Below, piece by piece: positions 44,601 through 58,000 of a stretch of 64,000 bases of DNA; the first letter of the stretch is position 1, and the number at the start of each line of letters is the position of its first letter. Source of the stretch: Tubiluchus corallicola (taxonomy: Eukaryota > Priapulida > Priapulimorpha > Priapulimorphida > Tubiluchidae); contig JAQGDQ010000093.1 in the NCBI GenBank assembly GCA_030141605.1, positions 124,001 through 188,000 of the forward strand. The letters run 5' to 3'. The position numbers were made by a program, and so were the translations under genes. The notes under the pieces are model-generated. The model was not told the DNA's origin. It did no database searches and was given only the letters and a program-made list of their open reading frames with translations.

Positions 44601-47600
44601 TTATGTTTTTCAGTGCGTAACCCGCACCTCAACTTCAACGTGGTTTATCTGAGCTTAGAAATAACATAGAGTGATGAACTTGGTGTCAAAATGATCCTCA
44701 TGAAATGGAGATTCAGGATATGTGAATAACCAGAAAAGCTTAATTGCCAACTTGTGGACGATTTGCTATGCAAGAACACAATTATGGATTAGAATAATTC
44801 GGCCCTTCAACTTCATGTATTCTTTATCTTTCAAATGTTTGAAGCTTCATACAATCAGGTGCAATTTGGCTGCAATTTCTGTGCCAAATTTTTAAACAAA
44901 TTATTAGAGTTTTTACTGTAGAACAAAGTCAAGTAGTATACGCATAATCTTTATGAGACCGCTTCTTAGTGATTCGAAAATCTTTAAAACTGAATTCAAA
45001 TTCGATTCGGATTTCGAAAACGCTGATTTTTGGTTTCATTCAAGTTTGAAAGTCACAAATTTGATTCCATTCTTATTCGTTTTCTGGTAGAGAATGACAA
45101 CTAACCCCTCCTAGTCAAGTGTAAAGAAAACAGAAAATTGTCAGGCTTATTACTTATCACAGTGCTACTATATGGTGGCGACATCTATTGTTGAAATGTG
45201 CACTTACCTATGGAAATACTTATCATTATGGGCTGCATGCGGCGATGCGAATTTTGATTATTTTTCGTTGTTTTCCGCCTCTTTGCTTTTAAGTACCTGT
45301 TCGTGTTTTTGTTTTAAGTGATTCCGAGAATGATTAGGTACAGGTGGAGCTTTGCTGCATTTTACCAAAAGCAGAAACCTTGGCCTAGCTTGGGTTTTGC
45401 TTAAAACGAAAGTGTTTCTTTGGATTTTAGGGAAAGTGGAAATGTTTTTCATTCCATTTTTTTTGTACTTTGACACTCTGCTTTCTGGAGGTCAGGTTTC
45501 AATGGTAAGGTCTACGCAGTGTTTGTGGCATGGTTGGAACCTAGCTCATTATCAAAGTTAAGCTCCTAACTACGATGAGTTACTGAACCAACCGAGGTAA
45601 CTTACCAAATTCTGAAGTGCAAACTTTCTCTCTGTACAAGGTAAATAGCTAGAATCCATAAGGCGAATGAAACGTCCCAAGTTGAGTATTGAACCGAGGC
45701 AGTTGTAAAGCATTCATGCAAAGCTTGTGCATATTATCCAGTTTGTTATCCTGCTTTTGCTTTCAGTGTTATAGGGTTATTGATTTCTCTGTTTTTTTCT
45801 TGCTTCTTGTTTTGTACAAACTATTGCCACTAAGACTTTGACTTAATAATTGCTTGTACCAAGCAGTACCTCATGAAAGCCACCTAGTTAAACTAGCTTC
45901 CTGATTCAGTGAAGCGTTTTGCTATTAAAAAAAGGTAACGAAAAAGCTGACACAGAGACAGTAAGTTTCGGGCAGTCACTCTGTAAACACTCTGTCTTTC
46001 ATGCATTCTGTCTCTGGTGAAGCAGATTTTAAACTGCTTCAAAGCTTGGCTAAGTGGTAAAGGTTATCTTTTTCATTCATATCTCTTATCAAAGTGTTAT
46101 TGTTGGATGATTCAAAACAGAAAAGTGGTTTATCTTAAAATAAACAAACTTGAACTCTAGGCCTGCAGTTCAGTTTATGTACTACAAAACAATCGTGGGA
46201 GAGAACCGATAAAAAAGACCCCAATAACATCAAATTAATTGTAATTTATCAGTAAGACTTTTACTTGAAGAGTGACAGGTTTTCTTAGCACAAATGGAAA
46301 AGTGTAGTATTGTATGCATTTTTTGGGTCACCAGGTATATCTCGAAAAAGTTTCAGAACAGCAGCGGTCCCATGGAAGAGTTTGAGCAGGAGCGTCAGCG
46401 TGGTATTCAGCTCAAAATGGAACAAGGGTCGTCCCCTTCAACTAATGAACAACCAACTGCAGCTTCAGGTAATATGAAGTCTTTTATAGGCAGGAAATAT
46501 TTTAGACTGAATAAAATATTGTATGTTAGTGTATGGCTCGTGTATAGGTACTGTGCAACTGCAGCACCCCCTATTTTCACTCAGTATTATCCATAATATT
46601 TAATATAATAAGTCTTTTTTTATGTAGTTCTTTCTTTATACTTGTACGGAACCAGAGCACGTGAGGATAGTACTGTTTGCTTCACAGCCCAGTAATGTGG
46701 CATTTGGCTGTTGTGCGCATGTGCACATCGCTCACGCAGTGTGTGTTGTTAGTTGTCACGTGTTTACAGTGAATGGATCGAGCTTACTTTCTTCAAGCTG
46801 CTAGGTTAATAATTTTTGAAAAATAGATCACGATTGTTTATTAAATCCTGGCATTTACGGTGGTAAAGAAAACATCTGTTGTTATTCCATCTTTTTTATT
46901 ACTGTTCATGGGATAAACAAAATTATTAATTTTTCAGCTCTGCAAGGCACATCACAGACTACCGAGCATCTTAGTACCAATACTGTTGATGAGGCAGAAA
47001 CAATTAGAGAAGCCATCCATCCCATGCAAAAAGGCAAAGAAAATCCAGCACTCACCTATAGGTAAACCTAGTTACTTTTTATAAACACGTATTTTTTTAT
47101 TTGTTATATGCATGCTTGCAAACCAAAACCATTCATATGTCGGCCTAGTTTAAACTATGTTACGGTGCTTCAAAGTAGAAAGCACCAAAAATTTTGTCAA
47201 ATGTCGATTTTTTATTTTTTATGAAAACAAATGCTAAATATATTGGACTTTTATATTCTAGCATCAAATTATCAAGAAAATGTCCAAAAAAATACTAAAA
47301 ATCTAATTTTATAACTCCTTATCCACTTTTCTGTCTGGAGACTAGTACTGCAATTGTAAAAAGACTTGTACTTTCTAACTCCAATAGTAAGTAGCTCGTG
47401 GAAGCAGCCATTTTGCTTCGGGTTTTTTTCTGTTGACAAGACCAGATCTTCGTCAGGAAGAGCCATCTACTGGATTTAAATATAACTTCAATTTGCTGTT
47501 GTAAAATCCATAGCAACCACACTTTCATACGGTTGCTAAATGTTTTGTAGAAATGCAACAAAAAACAATGGCTGACTTTAATAGAGGCTTTCTCAAGATA

Positions 47601-50600
47601 ATGTTTTTTAGTGTGTAGCCTGCACCTCAACTTCAACATGGATTATCTCAGTTTAGATATAACATAGAGCAATGAGCTTGGTATCAAAATGATCCTCATG
47701 AAATAGAGATTCAGGATATGTGAATAACTAGAAAAGCTTAATTGACGACTTACGGACGATTTTGCTATGCAAGCACACATATTGTAAAGCCTTATGTGAA
47801 AAGTTTAACAAACTTATTTATACTCCAGGCTTGTATGTACATTTGAGATTAGAAAGTATTTACATAATTTACAATATATCATCGGAAAATTTTACATTGG
47901 TAAAAATGCATTATACTCTGTAAGATAACTAGTTTAAAGTATTAAAGTGCTGAGTATTGACTAATTTCTATGCAGGTCTTCTTAATATATCTCTGCAATA
48001 GCTGAAACAAGGAATGTTTTGATTGTAAATTAGTTGAGGATTATCAGATAAGATGGTTAATGTTTTATCCTGTGAATTGAGATTGTTGAAATTAACAGAT
48101 ATTGTATTATAAGTAAATAAATGTATGTTTGCATAGCAAAATCATCCGAAAGTCAGCACATAGCATGATGATCTCTGAAAAGGCCAAAGGTTAAGTGACA
48201 CTTGACAACGCCTCACAGCCCATACTGTTGTGATACTAACAATTTTAACAGCTAGCTAGAACCTTACCTAGTTCATTTTTTCTTATTTCCAAGCAAGATC
48301 CTGCTAGTAAATCATACTACGCACAGACTAATGCATGACTAACTAACGTAAACCAAACTGAAGTTACTGAACTGATGCGGCAGACCCACTTTGCTTTACC
48401 CACGTCACGTGGCGCTTCTAGCTAAGACGCGTTGTTGTGGTACACTTAAATTTTGACCTACAGCAACTGGCGTGCACACAACGAAACTGTGAAAAGGCTT
48501 ATTGAGTGGTTTTGTTGCTGCTACTAGTGTTACTGCTCGTTTCTGATCATTGATTTTTGTTACGTTACTCAGGTCTCTGAAACGAGCAAATATGGTCATG
48601 GAAGCAGTCAGACAAGCAAAGCTTATTGAGAATATAGTCACCTTGAAAAAGGTAAGTTGAACTTTTCTCTATAGGAATGGGTAATATGGGTGAGCTTTCT
48701 GTATCAGAAAGTAAATTCGAATCTAATAAAATTTTTGATTTTCAAACTCGAATTTAATCAATTTTAAGATTTCGAATCCAAATCAAAATCAGTTTCAGTT
48801 TTAACGTTTTTTGTATAAATTTTTGAAGCATAAATAAAAAACATTTTCAAAGAACTGTATAGTGTGAACGCCTGTGCGAGTTACTCTCGACACTTCTTGC
48901 AGTGAATAGAGAAGAGAGTGCTAGCTCACACTTACTTTCGGGAGTAATTCGCAGCAAGTTTTGCTTTCTAGTCTGAACACGCTTTCGCATTACTTTGCGA
49001 GTTACCCTTACCTGAACGTGCCATGCCGTAAGGTGTTTTCTTTTTTATTTGGTTTATGATGAACACAGCTAATTTGAAAGTTATCTGATTAAATATGTAA
49101 TTACACTCATATCTCAGTTTCCAGAACGAAAGCGGGGAGATGTTGGTCCGAATTTGCTGATTGTCCGTATTTACCGATACTAAAGTAATACAGTAGGTGC
49201 TGTGTATCAGACTCATAGTAATGTAGAATTAATCAGCTAATTCTCTAAAAAACGTCTAGCATGGGCCACGCCTATGCAAAAGTGTATAAAAACTGTCTGC
49301 AATTGCCTGAAATATCTCTGCGTAATTGACTCTACACCATACGCTGATGTTTAAGTTACACACGTGTCGTTACACGCTGTTTGGATGTAAACATAGTGAC
49401 CGGCCACCAACTAGTGGTCAGCTCGCGAAATAACAGACTGTGTCCATAGTATGCGGGACTTTTTACCGTCCAGATTTTGTCCGAATTTTCTGATATCTGT
49501 AAGAGCAAGGTCCAGCGGCCGAGATATGAGTGTATGTAATACTTTCATTCCTGATTTTTTCTTCCTTCCCAGATGATCATAGAGGAGGAGGAAAGGGAAG
49601 GATATCCCTGTCTCATGGACAGGAAGTCATTAATGAGAATCATTAGTAAGCTGGTCGCTGATGGTTCCATTAAACTTTTTAAAACCAAAATACAAATTGG
49701 CGATGAAGAGAAAATGGTGAGTACGATGACAGCCAAGTTAGTGAAAAAATATATTAAAGTCAAGAATGGCTGACATGAAGATCCTGTGTGGTCTCTGTTT
49801 ACTTTGACAGTGATAGTAAACTGATAATGTTGCATGTAGTGTGTTCACATACTGAAGGCAGCTTATTTAAAGGACAAGACAACACTATTCTTAATAAACT
49901 GATACACCTAGTGTGTTCACATACTGAAGGCAGCTTATTTAAAGGACAAGACAACACTATCCTTAATAAACGGATACACCTAGTGTGTTCACATACTGAA
50001 GGCAACTTATTTAAAGGACAAGACAACGCTATCCTTAATAAACTGATACACCTAGTGTGTTCACATACTGAAGGCAACTTATTTAAAGGACAAGACAACG
50101 CTATCCTTAATAAACTGATACACCTAGTGTGTTCACATATTGAAGGCAGCTTATTTAAAGGACAAAACAACACTATTCTTAATAAACTGATACATATAGT
50201 GTGTTCACATACTGAAGGCAACTTATTTAAAGGACAAGACAACATTATTCCTAATAAACTGATGCATATACTGTGTTTATATATGGAAGGCAGCTTATTT
50301 AAAGGACAAAACAATGCTATCCTTCTATAAAGCTAAAAAATTCATCTTAAGCTTTTGCATCACTTACTTGCTGTGCTGTCTTATTGCACACAGAGCTTGT
50401 ATTAGCTATAACACTGTATAGAGCTTGAAATTTTAATTCCCTCAATGACCATTAGGCACAGCCATTTTGACGATAAGTCGTTTCGAAACAAGTTTGGATG
50501 ACATTGCTCAAAGTTTGAAAAAATAATCTGAGCATTCGTAATGCACTCTTCATTATTAATGCAAAAGTATAAATTATTTTATATTGCCTGTCAGATCAAT

Positions 50601-52039
50601 AAGGTGTTTTTTGGTGAACCAATCGTGTACATTGGGATAGTAATACAGTGACTTTTTACCAATCGGTGAGAACATTTTAAATTATTAAGAAGTTTCTTTT
50701 CCAATGACGTAAGTCATTTCAGATTCAGTTCATCTGTGATGCCTCGCTGAATTCAAATGATACGATTGTTCGGAGCGCCATTGAACAAGCTAAACTCCGA
50801 TATTCTACGCTCGGCGGTTTAAAAATGGTAAGCGTTGAGTTTCATTTAATATTGTAAAACTAAAACTAGGTATTTTATTTAATGCAAAGCAAAGTACATC
50901 CGCTACTGTCACGAACAAACCTGTTGAAATAGCCTAGCAGTATACGACAGTTCAAAATCAGGTCAAGAATTAGAATAAATTATTTATCATCATTAATTTA
51001 CTTTTATCATCCGTCGTTATTACCGTTCACGATCTGTTAATTTATTTTACGAGTGTTTAGGTAAAAGTGGAACAAAATCAGTCTGCTGCTACGGCAACGG
51101 AAAGCGAACAACTGCTCCGAGGCGACTTGACGAAGGAAGAGGAGCGAGACTTGGCATCAAGGCTGAAGCTGAATTCTGTAAGTTTATGAAAAAGTGGATG
51201 AACAGTTTTGAAAAAAAATTAATCGAAAGACGACCAGAATGGTCTGTAATACAGTTAGAGGGGTTTTTCTTTCGTTGCTTATTGGTTGTCAAATGATACA
51301 CGAATACGAATAGAAATACAAATGTAAATACTAATACAAGTACTAATACTAATACAAATACTAATACTAATACAAGTACTAATACAAATACTAATACAAA
51401 TACAAATGTCAATACTAATATAAGTACAAATACTAGTACAAATGCAACTACTAATACAAGTACAAATATAAATACTAATACAAATACAAATAATAATACA
51501 AGTACTAATACAAATACTAATACAAATACGATGCACTAGTTTGTTACCACATGCTCTCAAATTTCGCTACTATCCTGATATTAAAAAATGGCTTCTACAA
51601 TCAAACCTTGCTATAAACACCCCCCTTTATAGTGCCAACCTCGCTTAAATGCCCAAACCTTTAACAAAGAATACCTATATTTGCATAGACATGATGGCAA
51701 ACTCGCTATAGCCCCAGAAATAAGCCGTGTAAATAGATTTGACTATACTTTAATGATTTGCTGTCTCTTGACTTGTGGTACGTTATTCTTGAAATATTAA
51801 AACTTATCATACGTGCAAGGTGTAAATGTGCTAATTTTGCATATTCAGTTTGAAACTAGGAGACTGTTTTCAGTAACTCTCCCTCTTGGATAGTAATATA
51901 GTCATTAATTCCCATCTGTACATGTCTGTACACTACACACCTCTATATAGTCTGATAAAGTACTGCCTCTTCCACACACATCTGTACATTGCACACTTCT
52001 ATGTAAATGTGTTAAAACATCATTTCTTTGTATTGTTTG

Positions 52040-52086
<47 letters not shown>

Positions 52087-55000
52087 ACACCCGTTATAAC
52101 TTTTCCTACTGTCAGTCAAATATTATTAGTTAATATTTTTACTACTAATTCTGGTGGCTCCATAGGTCCCCAGCGCCAAATGTAATTTCGTTATTATGAT
52201 ATAAAAGCATTAATTCTCTTTAACTTGATGCAGTGATGTAATAAAAGTATTCGTTTATTTTGCGGAATAAATTAATTTAATCAAAAAATCGAATAGAAAA
52301 ATTAAGTCTGATTTTTTAAAAAACACCATACATTCAATTGAATGTCATTAACTATGTTTAAGATAGATCTATTTTGACTTTTTTCCTAGACCATCACCAT
52401 GCATTACGGTCTCCTGCCTAAGATGATGCAGGCGCAAGTGCTTCATCATCTGTTGTTTTACCTTATTTATGGATACGAGGGCGTGATTGATGAAAATGGG
52501 GGTCCAGGTGCGTTTTGTGAAGTTCCGGTTGAAGAGCAGGAAGTCAATCACGATCCAGGTACCACATTTCACAAATTTTCAAAAATAATGTTTAATGAAG
52601 AAATAGTTTTTAACCATTGTTCCTATTGTTGTTATCTTAGTTTTTAACTATTGTTCCTATTGTTGTTATCTTAGTTTTTAACTATTGTTCCCATTGTTGT
52701 TATCTTAGTTTTTAACTATTGTTCCCATTGTTGTTATCTTAGTTTTTAACCATTGTTCCTATTGTTGTTATCTTAGTTTTTAACCAGTTCCCATTGTTGT
52801 TATTTTAGTTTTTAGCCATTGTTCCTATTGTTGTTATCTTAGTTTTTAACCATTGTTCCTATTGTTGTTATCTTAGTTTTTAATCATTGTTCCCATTGTT
52901 GTTATTTTAGTTTTTAACTATTGTTCCCATTGTTATCTTAGTTTTTAACTATTGTTCCCATTGTTGTTATCTTAGTTTTTAACCATTGATCCCATTGTTG
53001 TTATTTTAGTTTTTCATTATTATTCCCATTGTTATCGTAGTTTTCACTTTTGTTCCCATTGGCGTTTCTAGCTAAGATGCATTGCTGTAGTACACTTAAC
53101 CTTTGACCTACACCAACTGTCCGTGCACACAATGAAACTGTGAAAAGGCTTATTGCTACCGTATATTTTTATGCTTTCAGCTGATCCTTTACAGGCCACT
53201 GTGGTCAAAGCTTATTGTCCACGCATTTGCGAGGAAATGTTCGTTCCTCCGCTGCCTCTTCACGGTGGTAAGTTGCTTAATTCAATTCGCTTCTTTACAT
53301 TTGCTGCATCACTGACAGCCACCTGCACTCACCATGACCGAGTGGGCATATTATAAAGTTAGTGTGCAAAGTTAAGCAGCGTGAGGCCTAGTTAACAAGT
53401 AGATTGGTGACCACCAAGCATCATCCTGTAAAATTGGCTTTGGCATGTCACACATTTCATTTGCGATTCTTAATTAAAAATACTACAATAATAATTTAAT
53501 ATGTGCTGCCACCTACATTTAAAATTATTTATTATTTGAGTGAGTCAAGTTTCTCCAGGTTGTGGCCTTGCTCAATGCTGCTCAGTCACCTGTACCTGCT
53601 GGGCTTCCCATGTATGGCAGTGCTGATTGCTAGTGTTTTACTAGCCAATCAGGTGAGCTCAGTGTGTGCATGTGACTTTGGTAGCTCTGCCTGTTTTTTC
53701 TTCTTGAGCACTGCTGTTGAATGTTTTCACCATTTTCTTCTTTCCTGTAAATAATAGTGTAATACATAAATAGAAAGAAAGTCTTTCACAGTTCAACACA
53801 ATTTCATAGTTTTGTTTCAACCACCAGAGTGAACCAGTCTACAGCAGTCCACACTAACTTCAGTCTATCATAGTTCAACACAATTTCATATTCGTTGTTT
53901 CAACCACTAGAGTGAACCAGTCTACAACAGTCTACAGTCTACACTAACTTCAGTCTTTCACAGTTCAACACAATTTCATAGTTTTGTTTCAACCACCAGA
54001 GTGAACCAGTCTACAACAGTCCACACTAACTTCAGTTTAATATACTTCAAGCTTTCTACAAATTCAATACTTCTAAGCTGTCAGCTAAAAGCTTCTACAA
54101 TTGGTTCCTTCTATGCAGTCAGTTACAAAGGTTTCTACACGATTAAATTCATACTTTGTGTGAATTGAACGAGTGAATTCAACTAATCATTTTCAACCAC
54201 TCACTTTCTATTTTAAACACAAAAGTCCCCAAAAGTGCCAAGCATCGTTATATAGCTCTCTACGAATTCAGTCTCTATGCTGTTAGCAGAATGTTTTCTA
54301 CATAACATGTGATATTCATTAATAAATTAGTAAAAATCATTTGCTTATAATTAGAATGCAGTATCATGCAATTGTCATCATCATCTGCTCAAAGAATTTT
54401 TCCTATTGATACAAAACTTAATTAAAGAATCGATCAGATCTCTCTAGCTTGATTAACTTCTCTGATTCATTTGCCCGAACATTATTAACATTATACATCA
54501 TCTCACTACTTACTTACATTTCCTGAATAAGTTAGTTGTTAACAGATTACGGGATTCGCGTTTTCTGTTGCCATAGAATGCTGATTTTTGTGAAAATTTA
54601 GTTCTTGTTTATTTCACATTGAGTAAAATAATGTGCAAATTTTGTACTATTTAGTTTTTTGTTTCAAAGTTTTTTCCAAAGTTGTTACAGTTTTTTGGGA
54701 TAATTTCATGTTCAACGTCAATTTCATTTAATAATGCATTGAACACCCCTTTTGCATTAAAGATGTTAATTTCTCTTGAAGCCAAGTTATGCATCTGACC
54801 AGCATGGAAGCAATCTTCGCTGCTCTTTCACTAGTCTGGTTAGTTTCATCCATGACAGTGTAAACTCTGTTTTCTCGTTGTTTTAAAAACTATTTCATGT
54901 AATTTGCAACTAAAAGTATAGTTTTTCTTATGCGCCACTGCATTGTTTCGTGAATGGATGTCAAAAGAGTTATAGACTCTTTGGCCTCTGCATCTGCTGG

Positions 55001-58000
55001 CACCGATCCAACCTAGGTAGTCTTAGTCCTTGTCGGTGAGGTACCGCCTACAGTTCATTGGTGTCAGAAGTGGGATGATGCAATGAGCTCAGCCTGCAGT
55101 TCAGTATATTTAATTTCTATTCAGCCGTCTTGGCGCATATAAAATTAAAATTTGTATTTCTGTTTTAATATTTTCAGATTATGGGGAAGGCTGGTGTCTC
55201 ATCACCGATTTGCTGCTGTCGTTGCCACTTTCAGTATTTCTCCAACTTGTTCGAACACCTTATGTGGTGAGTTACTGATATGGCTAAATTTTTGGCTTGT
55301 AGTCTTTCTCCACTAATCTACTTCTATTATGCATGTAGCTTATACTTGTTTATCTGTGCTAACAGTAACCACACAGATTGTTGAAAATGCGGTTGATCCA
55401 AAATGCATATGTGTGCTTGCACAGTAAAATCGTCAGCAATTAGGCCTTTCTAGTTATTCACACAAACTGAATCTGCATTTCTTGAGGACAATTTTTTATA
55501 CCCAAGTTCGCTCTATGTTATTTCTAAGCTGAGATAATCTACATTGAAGTTGACATGCAGGCTACACACTGAAAAACGTAACCTTGAGAAAATCACTATT
55601 AAAGTCAGTCATTGTTTTTTGTCTCGTTTCTACAAAACACTTAGCAACCGCACAAATGTTGGTTGCTATGGATTTTACAAAAGCACATTGAAGTTATGTT
55701 TAAATCCAGTAGATGGCTTTTCCAGACAAAGATCTGGGCTTGGCAACAGAAAAAAACCAAAGCAAAATGACTGCTTCCGTGAGCTACTATTGGAGTTTGA
55801 AAAAAGGAGTTTTTTGCAATTGCAGTACTAGTTTCTAGTCAGAAAAGTGGATAAGGAGTTTCTGCTTTTCAGATAGATGGGCTCGACGCTTACTTGAAGC
55901 ACCCGGTTCAACGCTATCAACTCGTGCGGGATCTCCCAAGATCAATCAGGGCACAGCTTCTGTATAAGAGAAAGTATGTCTTCTCTATTTATAACACGCT
56001 GTCCCGTATTGCTCTAATGGGTTTGTTGACATTTGGACCTCAACAGCTAAAATCCAAAGAACAGGTAAATGTTTTCCCAATATAGGAAATCTTTTTTTAC
56101 TTGTGTCACTGTCATTGCTACTGCTGTTTTCATTACCTTTGCTAAGGAAATTATGCTTTCATTACCATTTGTCTCTCTTTTAACAGAATTATGGAGAAAC
56201 TACTTACCCAAAACGTTGTGGAGTAATGGAGCCGCAAAACTTGGTGGAGTGATGTGGCATTATTGTTTTTATTTTGGCAATAATGCAAAAAAAACAATTT
56301 TTGTTTATTAATTATAGCTTTGTGTGTCTAAATTCTAAGACGTCATAAACTAACAGATGGGCAGTGCAGAAAGATTGCAAAAAGCAAAAGTAATGAGATG
56401 ATGTCAAAACATTTGATGACATTGTAACTTAACTGATTGTGTAAATTGCATTCCAGGTGGCCTTGGATGACACTGAGTACCCTTCTAAGTTATCAGTTTG
56501 ATCTAGATTTGATATTTACTTTCTAAAGACTTAGTTTACTTTTTAAGTTTTTCTTATTCATCCGGAGCTTAACGAGCTTTCGTTTACCTTTCAGTGTTTT
56601 ATTTACTTGCATCGGAGAGCGTCGATGATCGACACAACAATCTCGCAGGTCCATTATTACCTCACTACAGAAGGGTTACCGTATGAGCGGCACGAGTACA
56701 CGTTCGACAGCATGTCAGATGTGGAAAACTACTGGACTGACCTCTGTTGGTGCTGTCACAACACTCCATTAGGTATTCTTTGTTCATGTCTGTCTATTTA
56801 TACACTTGTACAGTCTCTGCAATCGGCAAGAGTTGAACAGTTCAGAGCCTAGTTAATAAATGGATGAGTGACTGGCAGGGAAATTGCCCTTGCTTGCACA
56901 AGTTCTACAAATGTTGAACACTACAGAGCCTTGTTAGTAACTGGACGAGTGACTGCCAGTAAAACTGTCTTTGCTTATCAATTTCTGTGGTCTTCTGGTG
57001 TCTGTCCTTGCATATAATAGTTGAACATTACGGAGTCTAGTTAGTAAATGAGATGGGTGACTAGCAGTAAAATTCCTTCTGAGTGATTTTTTTTGCCAAA
57101 CTACCTCTGGCTATTACTGGAATGAGCATCCCAATGTGGCTAGGATATCTCTGTTAATTTAGTGAGTGATCTTACAGAATTAGAGTCCAGTCCTACCTCA
57201 ACTGTTTAACACTGATAGTAGACCTTGCTGTTGTGTGATGGCTTTCAACTCAGTGCATCGTACTATATATGAAACAGCACAAGTTTCAGTTCGATGATGA
57301 CATGCAACACCATCAGATCATGCCAACGGAAGTCTCTTTCATAATGTATGAAGATGTGCTTTTTATGCACACCCTATATATAAAATAGTTTGGTATGATG
57401 AGGGTGTTTTAGGAAATGCAAGACTACGCAATTGTGCTTGTCTGGATGCAGTTTATTTTCACGGCAGTCTCATAAACCTTTCGTCCCTGATATCCTATTG
57501 TTAGTAATCTCCATACAAACTGAAAATGATAATGATACTAGGACACTGTCATTGTGCAAGTTTGTGTCATACGAACATTGTGTCAGTGGGGTGCAATGAA
57601 AAAGCTCTTCCCTTACGCTGAAGATGAGGATTCTGACAACAGCTGCTTCTGTTCTTGGACAGTGGTTTACTATGCCAATATTAGAAGACCTTCGATTTAA
57701 TCTCAACGAATATTTCACCTAAACATAAGTTTCTAATGTCACTTACATCACAAAGCTTGAAGGGCAGTTGGAGATGTTTCAGTCTATGTTGAAATTTACA
57801 CATGACTAGCAGTGGCGGCTTGTGTATAGGTATTGTGGAAATGCAGCACCCAATATTTTGACTCAATATTTTTGATAATATTCAATGCAATGAGTCCTTT
57901 TTCTTTGTTCTTTTTCTATACTTGTACAGAATACGGAACCAGAGCACTCGGGGGTAGTACTGTTTGCTTCACAGCCCAGCACAGTGAGCTTCAGCAACGT

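Noticed and set aside
49788-50330. 180- and 171-codon repeat proteins
   Set aside because: Readings of an intronic 72-bp minisatellite between two well-supported GTF3C1 exons.
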